A stretch of 64,000 nucleotides of DNA, from assembly GCA_934636655.1 (NCBI GenBank), contig CAKUAS010000002.1:124001-188000 (forward strand). Direction: 5' to 3'. The notes beneath the pieces are model-generated. The model saw nothing but the letters and a program-made list of their open reading frames with translations. It searched no databases and was not told the DNA's origin. Source of the stretch: an uncultured Oscillospiraceae bacterium (GTDB lineage: Bacteria; Bacillota; Clostridia; Oscillospirales; Oscillospiraceae). Below, one piece after another: positions 59,292 to 64,000 of the stretch (positions are counted from its first letter, which is position 1; every line of letters begins with the position of its first letter). Made by a program: the position numbers and the translations under genes.

Positions 59292-60581
59292 ATGAAGCAG
59301 TATTTTGAGATCGTTGACGTAATGGCAAGAGAGATCCTTGACTCCCGCGGCAACCCCACCGTCGAGGTCGAGGTCACCCTTGATGACGGCACCGTCGGCC
59401 GCGCGGCAGTTCCCTCCGGCGCATCGACCGGAATGTACGAGGCATGCGAGTTGCGCGACGGCGACAAGAGCCGTTACGGCGGCAAGGGCGTCAGCAAGGC
59501 TGTTGAGAATGTTAACGGCGAGATCGCCGAGGCCATGGTCGGCCTGAACGTCCTCGATCAGCCCGGCATCGACAAGATGCTCATCGAGATAGACGGCACC
59601 CCTAATAAGTCCCGCCTCGGCGCAAACGCCATCCTCGGCGTATCGCTGGCCTGCGCACGCGCAGCTGCCGAAGCCACCGGCCAGAGCCTTTATAACTACA
59701 TCGGCGGCGTAAACGCCAAGACCCTGCCCGTTCCGATGATGAACGTCCTCAACGGCGGCGCACACGCGACCGGCTCGAATGTCGACATTCAGGAGTTCAT
59801 GATCATGCCCGTCAGCGCGAAGAGCTGGAAGGAAGCGCTGCGCATGTGCGCAGAGGTGTTCCACGCCCTGAAGAAGGTCGTTCCCGCCTCCGGTGTCGGC
59901 GATGAGGGTGGCTATGCTCCGAACCTCGACTCCGATGAGGACGCGCTCAAGGCGCTCGTCGCCGCAATGGAAAAGGCCGGCTACAAGCCCGGCGAGGACT
60001 TCAAGATCGCCATCGACGGCGCAGTCTCCGACTGGTACAACGAGGACGACAAGTGCTACCACCTGCCCAAGCGCGGCACCGTCATGACCAGCGAGCAGAT
60101 GGTCGATATGTGGGAAGGCTTTGTCGATAAGTACCCCATCATCTCCATCGAGGACGGCATGGGCGAGAATGACTGGGAAGGCTGGCAGCACATGACCGAG
60201 CGCCTCGGCCACAAGATCCAGATCGTCGGCGATGACCTGTTCGTCACCAACACCGAGCGCATCAAGAAGGGCATTGCCATGGGCGCTGCTAATGCGGTTC
60301 TCATCAAGGTAAACCAGATCGGCACCCTGACCGAGACTCTTGACGCTATCCAGATGGCGCATCGCGCAGGCTGGACGGCAGTCGTCTCCCACCGCTCGGG
60401 CGAGACCGAGGATACCACCATCGCCGATATCTCCGTCGCTGTCAACGCGGGCCAGATCAAGACCGGCGCACCCAGCCGCACCGACCGCGTCTGCAAGTAC
60501 AATCAGCTGCTCCGCATTGAGGATGAACTGTTCGACGTTGCGACCTACCCCGGCATGGACGCTTTCTTCTCCATCAAGTAA
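59292..60581 (+). CDS. eno: Enolase
   Basis: Dehydrates 2-phosphoglycerate to phosphoenolpyruvate. The 429 residues include the SGASTGMYEACELRDGD loop, DEGGYAPNLDSDEDALK and the hallmark SHRSGETEDTTIADISVAVN. Its ribosome-binding site is AAGGAG, 7 bases before the ATG. It is last in the glycolysis operon; downstream is a clear terminator. Confidence 0.98.
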   Translation: MKQYFEIVDVMAREILDSRGNPTVEVEVTLDDGTVGRAAVPSGASTGMYEACELRDGDKSRYGGKGVSKAVENVNGEIAEAMVGLNVLDQPGIDKMLIEIDGTPNKSRLGANAILGVSLACARAAAEATGQSLYNYIGGVNAKTLPVPMMNVLNGGAHATGSNVDIQEFMIMPVSAKSWKEALRMCAEVFHALKKVVPASGVGDEGGYAPNLDSDEDALKALVAAMEKAGYKPGEDFKIAIDGAVSDWYNEDDKCYHLPKRGTVMTSEQMVDMWEGFVDKYPIISIEDGMGENDWEGWQHMTERLGHKIQIVGDDLFVTNTERIKKGIAMGAANAVLIKVNQIGTLTETLDAIQMAHRAGWTAVVSHRSGETEDTTIADISVAVNAGQIKTGAPSRTDRVCKYNQLLRIEDELFDVATYPGMDAFFSIK

Positions 60582-60592
60582 TCAAATATCCG

Positions 60593-60629
60593 AGTGCCCG
60601 GAAGCAACAGTGCTTCCGGGCACTTTTTT
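60593..60629 (+). terminator. Terminator of the glycolysis operon
   Basis: Stem GTGCCCGGAAGCA / TGCTTCCGGGCAC, 13 bp, followed by a T-run. Confidence 0.92.
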
Positions 60630-60630
60630 G

Positions 60631-60659
60631 TTGCGCGTGGCTTTTCCACATGCTACAAT
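60631..60659 (+). promoter_or_regulatory. Predicted promoter of the second nitrilase gene
   Basis: TTGCGC at 60631-60636 and TACAAT at 60654-60659, spacer 17 bp containing the dyad GTGG / CCAC. Confidence 0.5.
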
Positions 60660-60691
60660 ATTTTCAGAAAGTGTAAAGGAGAGCACAGATC

Positions 60692-61612
60692 ATGAAGGAT
60701 ATCGCAAAAAGCTGTAAGGTCGCGCTTGTGCAGGCAGAGCCATGCATGTTCGATAAAAAGGCCTCGCTTGAAAAAACGCTTGAATATATTGAAGAAGCAG
60801 CTCAGAAAAAGCCCGATCTAATCGTTTTTCCGGAGCTTTTCATCCCCGGTTATCCAATCGGGATGAACTTCGGCTTCAGCATGGGCAAGCGGACCGAGTC
60901 CGGCCGTGAGGACTGGAAACGCTATTACGACGCGTCCATTGTTGTAGGCGACGCCGACTTCAACGCCCTCGCCGAGGCCGCCGTGCGCGCCGGTGCGTAT
61001 GTGAGCATCGGATTTTCCGAGCGCGACGCCGTTATCGGAACGCTTTATAACAGCAACGTCATCTTTGAGCCCGACGGCTCGTATAAGGTCCACCGCAAGC
61101 TCAAGCCCACGGGAGCCGAGCGCGTCGTTTGGGGCGATGCGAATAAGGATTACTTCCCCGTGACGGAAACGCCGTGGGGGCCGATCGGCAGCCTCATCTG
61201 CTGGGAAAGCTACATGCCGCTTGCGCGCGTTGCCCTGTATCAGAAGGGCATAACGATATACATTTCCCCGAACACGAACGACAATCCCGAGTGGCAGGCG
61301 ACGATACAGCACATCGCCATCGAGGGGAAATGCTATTTCATAAACTCCGATATGATAGTACGCAAGAGCTCTTATCCCGCAGACCTCAACGAAAAGGATG
61401 CCGTCGAGCGTCAGCCGGATATGGTCTGCCGCGGAGGCAGCTGTATCATCGACCCTTACGGCCACTATCTCACGCAGCCTGTCTGGGATGAGGAGACGGT
61501 AATCTATGCCGAGCTCGACATGGAGCTTCCGGCGGCCTGCAAAATGGAGCACGACGCCGTCGGGCACTACGCTCGCCCCGACGTGCTGGAGCTGACAGTT
61601 CACGAAAAGTAG
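60692..61612 (+). CDS. Nitrilase-type carbon-nitrogen hydrolase
   Basis: A 306-residue enzyme of the nitrilase superfamily. The Glu-Lys-Cys triad is Glu in IVFPELFIPGYP, Lys in VHRKLKPTGAERVVWG and Cys in GSLICWESYMPLAR. The CWESYMPLAR form is that of branch-1 nitrilases and cyanide dihydratase-like enzymes, so a nitrile or cyanide substrate is more likely here than for the enzyme at 32228. The ribosome-binding leader is almost identical to that of eno. It is transcribed alone from its own promoter. Confidence 0.88.
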   Translation: MKDIAKSCKVALVQAEPCMFDKKASLEKTLEYIEEAAQKKPDLIVFPELFIPGYPIGMNFGFSMGKRTESGREDWKRYYDASIVVGDADFNALAEAAVRAGAYVSIGFSERDAVIGTLYNSNVIFEPDGSYKVHRKLKPTGAERVVWGDANKDYFPVTETPWGPIGSLICWESYMPLARVALYQKGITIYISPNTNDNPEWQATIQHIAIEGKCYFINSDMIVRKSSYPADLNEKDAVERQPDMVCRGGSCIIDPYGHYLTQPVWDEETVIYAELDMELPAACKMEHDAVGHYARPDVLELTVHEK

Positions 61613-61645
61613 CTAAGCCTCTGCGCAGAAAAATAGGTAAAACGT

Positions 61646-62074
61646 ATGAAAAAATTCGCAGCACTTATCCTCGCCGCGGTATGTATTCTATCCCTCGCCG
61701 CATGCTCGGCAAAGCCCGAAAAGGAAATTTGCATTTGGATGCATGATCTCAAGGCAGAGGACATCACAACAGTAAGCGTGTGGAGTATGAATATTGACAA
61801 AGAAACGCTTACAGTCCTCTCAACAGAAAAAACAGCCGAGCTCGTATCGCTGCTCAATAAGCTGACGGACGACAGTTTTACTGAAAACAGCGAATGCGTA
61901 GGCGGTACGCCGGAATACGGCATCGTGCTCGAAATTGAAGGAGAGTACTTTTGCATAAATCAGTCTATTGCGCCGCCGGGAGCTTTGGAGACGGAATACG
62001 GCGACAAGCTGTGGTGGATAGACAACGATGAGCTGACGAGCTTCGTAAAAAGCGTATGCGAGGTCACAGATTAA
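61646..62074 (+). CDS. Small lipoprotein, unknown function
   Basis: A 142-residue lipoprotein with lipobox LAAC (Cys20) and a beta-rich mature part (WMHDLKAEDITTVSVWSMNI, then GIVLEIEGEYFCINQSI). No family is recognised. It is 33 bp after the nitrilase gene and may be cotranscribed. Its stop codon abuts the structured repeat at 62076. Confidence 0.72.
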   Translation: MKKFAALILAAVCILSLAACSAKPEKEICIWMHDLKAEDITTVSVWSMNIDKETLTVLSTEKTAELVSLLNKLTDDSFTENSECVGGTPEYGIVLEIEGEYFCINQSIAPPGALETEYGDKLWWIDNDELTSFVKSVCEVTD

Positions 62075-62075
62075 C

Positions 62076-62378
62076 AAAAAAACGCCCTTGGCCGGCTGAG
62101 ACAAGAAAACATACGGTTTTGAAGCGATCTTTTCCGCCCCTGCTGCGTCTGAAACCTTGAGAATACGTCAGTATGCTCTGCGGTCTCATCCTTACAGGGG
62201 CAAAAAATCTCAGCTTCAAAACTGCGAGCACCCGAAAAGACGGAGCATGTGCGAGGTCAAGGCGCGGCGGCGAAGGCATACTTTGCGTATACCAAGCCGT
62301 CGCAACGACGACATTCGTGCATGCTCCGTTTTCTCGGGCGTGTGTTTTCTTATCTCAGCCGGCCAAGGGCGTTTTTTT
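62076..62378. repeat. Branched inverted-repeat element, copy 2
   Basis: Terminal inverted repeats of 39 bp (62076-62114 / 62340-62378, 37 matches, beginning AAAAAAACGCCCTTGGCCGG) enclose two long hairpin arms: 62116-62222, tip GAGAATAC-GTCA-GTATGCTC; and 62232-62337, tip GGCATAC-TTTGC-GTATACC. The whole would fold as a three-way junction. Its T-runs face outward on both strands, so it also serves as a terminator for spoVAE. The first arm is shared with the element at 31806-32082. No coding capacity is seen. Confidence 0.85.
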
Positions 62379-62739
62379 ATTTCTTTTCCCTCGGCTTAAA
62401 AAGCAGGGCGATGATTATGCCGAAGAACACGGCGGCGCATATGCCCGCTGCCGCGGCGGTGAAGCCGCCGGTGAACGCGCCGAGAACGCCGTTTTCGGAA
62501 ACCGCTTTCTCTACGCCCTTTGCAAGCGTCGAACCGAAGCCCGTCAGCGGTACGGTCGCGCCGGCGCTTGCCCATTTTACTAGCGGGGAGTAGAGCCCCA
62601 CGGCTTCGAGGATCAGTCCCGCCACGACATAGACCGTCAGTATCCGAGCGGGGGTGAGTTTCGTCTTGTCGATGAGAAGCTGACCTATGGCGCACAGTGC
62701 GCCGCCCACGGCGAAAACCTTGAGATATTCAATAAGCAT
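62377..62739 (-). CDS. spoVAE: Stage V sporulation protein AE
   Basis: An inner-membrane protein of the SpoVA dipicolinic acid channel. The 120 residues match SpoVAEb: VFAVGGALCAIGQLLIDKTK, LTPARILTVYVVAGLILEAV, ATVPLTGFGSTLAKGV and a charged C-terminus KPREKK. The ATG at 62739 has AGGTG about 9 bases upstream; the frame extends upstream only through spoVAD. It follows spoVAD by 10 bp. Its stop codon lies against the structured repeat. Confidence 0.95.
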   Translation of the reverse strand: MLIEYLKVFAVGGALCAIGQLLIDKTKLTPARILTVYVVAGLILEAVGLYSPLVKWASAGATVPLTGFGSTLAKGVEKAVSENGVLGAFTGGFTAAAAGICAAVFFGIIIALLFKPREKK

Positions 62740-62749
62740 GCTTTTCACC

Positions 62750-63769
62750 TCAGTTCGGCAGAGCCTTTTCGATGGCAAGCGCGTGGCATATGCCGGGGAT
62801 GCTGTTTCCCTGCTGCGTGCTCGTCGGCGACATGAGCGCGCCCGTCGGCGCAAACAGCACCTTCTCCCACTTGCCCTCGGAAAAGCCGCGCATAATGAGT
62901 GAGCAGAACACAGAGGCCGAGCAGCCGCAGCCCGAGCCGCCCGCGTGAACGTCCTGCCGATCACGGTCAAATATGAGAACGCCGCAGTCGGTGTAGAACT
63001 TGCCGAGCTTCACGCCGTCGCGGCGGAAAAGATCTTCGAGCGTGTCGTGGCCGATAGCGCCGAGGTCGCCCGTGACTATCATGTCGTAATAGTCCGGCTC
63101 TCTGCCGGTGTCGGCAAAATGCGCCTTGAGAGTTTCGTATGCTGCCGGAGCCATGGCGCTTCCCATGTTGTTCGCGTCCGTTATCCCGGCGTCGACTATC
63201 CTGCCGGGTGTGAGATATGTCACATATGGGCCCTTGCCTTCGCGCTGCAATATCGCCGCTCCCGAGCCCGTCACCGTCCACTGCGCCGTTGGCGTGCGCT
63301 GACCGCCGTATTCGAGCGGGAAGCGGTACTGCCGCTCGGACGAGCAGAAGTGCGAGCTCGTGACGGCGCATACGCGCTCGGCAAAGCCGCCGTCGATGGC
63401 CATCGTACCGAGGGTCATCGCCTCGCCCATCGTCGAGCACGCACCGTACAATCCGAAGTGCCGCACGCCGGTATTTTTAAGGGCAAAAGCTGAGCCCACG
63501 CACTGATTTAAAAGGTCCCCGGAGAATATCATGTCGAGCTCCTTCGGCGGAATGCCGAGCTTATCGCAGCACAGCTCGAAGCATTCCTTGAGCATGGAGC
63601 TTTCTGCCTTTTCCCACGATTTTTCGCCGAAATAGGCGTCGAGGCATATCTTATCGAAGCAGTGCCCGATAGGGCCTTCGCCCTCCTTCTGCCCGACGAC
63701 CGAGGCGAAGGACACGATAGACGGCGGCCTTTCGGGCCGTACGGTCTGTAGACCTATCATTTTATTCAT
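62750..63769 (-). CDS. spoVAD: Stage V sporulation protein AD
   Basis: SpoVAD is a thiolase-like cytoplasmic/membrane-associated protein that binds dipicolinic acid and is needed for its uptake into spores. The 339 residues have the thiolase-fold pattern SGDLLNQCVGSAFALKNTGV, LYGACSTMGEAMTLGTMAID, TSSHFCSSERQYRFPLEYGG and GDLGAIGHDTLEDLFRRDG. The ATG at 63769 is preferred because the family begins at MNKMIGLQTV. It and spoVAE lie 38 kb from spoVAC, an unusual split of the spoVACDE order. Confidence 0.96.
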   Translation of the reverse strand: MNKMIGLQTVRPERPPSIVSFASVVGQKEGEGPIGHCFDKICLDAYFGEKSWEKAESSMLKECFELCCDKLGIPPKELDMIFSGDLLNQCVGSAFALKNTGVRHFGLYGACSTMGEAMTLGTMAIDGGFAERVCAVTSSHFCSSERQYRFPLEYGGQRTPTAQWTVTGSGAAILQREGKGPYVTYLTPGRIVDAGITDANNMGSAMAPAAYETLKAHFADTGREPDYYDMIVTGDLGAIGHDTLEDLFRRDGVKLGKFYTDCGVLIFDRDRQDVHAGGSGCGCSASVFCSLIMRGFSEGKWEKVLFAPTGALMSPTSTQQGNSIPGICHALAIEKALPN

Positions 63770-63804
63770 GTTGATCACCGCAGATATTTTTCCCGAAATG
63801 AGCA

Positions 63805-63842
63805 TAAAAATACGGCTGAATCGTTTTTGATCCAGCCGTTTT
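63805..63842 (-). terminator. Terminator of the partial gene at the right edge
   Basis: Stem ACGGCTGGATC / GATTCAGCCGT on the minus strand, 7-base loop and TTTTT. Confidence 0.78.
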
Positions 63843-63853
63843 AAAATCAATGT

Positions 63854-64000
63854 TCAGAAAATATCCTCGTTGACCTTTGCGGGAGGGACCTCAAGCACCG
63901 AGGGATCCTGAATGATGCGGTTTATGATCTTGAACACACTTGCGTAGTAGTGGCCGTCGACCGTGCGCTCGTCGAGAACAAACTTGCAGTCGACATACTT
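63854..64000 (-). CDS. 2-oxoacid dehydrogenase E2-like acyltransferase, C-terminal end only
   Basis: The 48 visible residues (YVDCKFVLDERTVDGHYYAS, then VFKIINRIIQDPSVLEVPPA) resemble the C-terminal end of the CAT-like catalytic domain, where lipoyl E2 subunits hold an H-x-x-x-D-G motif; here DERTVDG keeps Asp-Gly while the His position is Glu or upstream. The gene continues beyond the right edge. Whether it is a true E2 or a degenerate relative cannot be decided. Confidence 0.55.
   Translation of the reverse strand, partial: KYVDCKFVLDERTVDGHYYASVFKIINRIIQDPSVLEVPPAKVNEDIF

Noticed and set aside
57734..59467. Open frame of 577 codons on the minus strand
   Set aside because: Antisense to gpmI, which has complete motifs; the predicted protein has no recognisable domain.

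Overview
The window looks like a chromosomal segment from an endospore-forming, low-oxygen Clostridia bacterium, most likely an Oscillospiraceae/Oscillospirales gut species. The reasons are the Firmicutes-type housekeeping genes, three spore-specific SpoVA genes (spoVAC, spoVAE, spoVAD), a flavin-based lactate/hydroxyacid dehydrogenase with EtfAB, GC-rich core genes and several AT-rich accessory patches. No rRNA, tRNA, CRISPR array, integrase, transposase or prophage gene was found. Taxonomy is inferred from gene content only.

Layout. 0-1.3 kb: end of the ribosomal-protein/RNA polymerase operon (rpoA, cut by the left edge, and rplQ). 1.3-5.6 kb: an XRE membrane regulator, a GreA-type factor, and a MarR regulator divergent from a membrane-anchored alpha/beta hydrolase, with consensus promoters around a large palindrome. 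5.6-12 kb: a hydroxyacid-oxidation cluster (metallo-beta-lactamase-fold hydrolase, OFA-type transporter, FAD-linked dehydrogenase, EtfB, EtfA) divergent from an IclR regulator. 12.2-13.2 kb: an orphan metal-chelate-type binding lipoprotein. 13.4-21.4 kb: a seven-gene surface-modification operon resembling dlt (transglutaminase-like anchored protein, adenylating ligase, carrier protein, MBOAT acyltransferase, SGNH-like protein, lipoprotein, Sel1-repeat protein). 21.5-24.4 kb: a small membrane protein, a TetR-ABC exporter operon and an MGMT-like protein. 24.4-25.5 kb: spoVAC with a 47-codon gene and a hypothetical. 25.6-28.6 kb: murI, a DUF1934 gene and argS.

28.6-34.4 kb: housekeeping genes (typA, a nitrilase-family amidohydrolase, a GtrA protein, an RluA-type pseudouridine synthase) mixed with dispersed repeats. 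34.4-39 kb: a flavodoxin/ferredoxin protein, an XRE regulator and four consecutive AT-rich genes for zinc-ribbon proteins, three of them membrane-anchored. 39-46.4 kb: malQ, an acetyltransferase, VanZ and ABC-F genes, an alpha-galactosidase, a DUF1648 protein. 46.4-50 kb: a run of lipoproteins and hypotheticals. 50-55 kb: a MalT-like LuxR regulator, a membrane protein, an FMN hydroxyacid oxidase-like enzyme with a cysteine-rich N-terminus, and a PflA-like radical SAM enzyme. 55-61.6 kb: trmL, the lower glycolysis operon pgk-tpiA-gpmI-eno (no gapA) and a second nitrilase. 61.6-64 kb: a lipoprotein, a 300-bp structured inverted-repeat element, spoVAE-spoVAD, and the end of an E2-acyltransferase-like gene.

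The most notable unexplained structure is a family of branched, hairpin-rich repeats (31806-32082 and 62076-62378 share one arm in opposite orientations) and a separate shorter repeat family around 28.6-32.2 kb. The most interesting protein systems are the dlt-like operon led by a transglutaminase-like protein, the zinc-ribbon membrane cluster, and the split spoVA locus.
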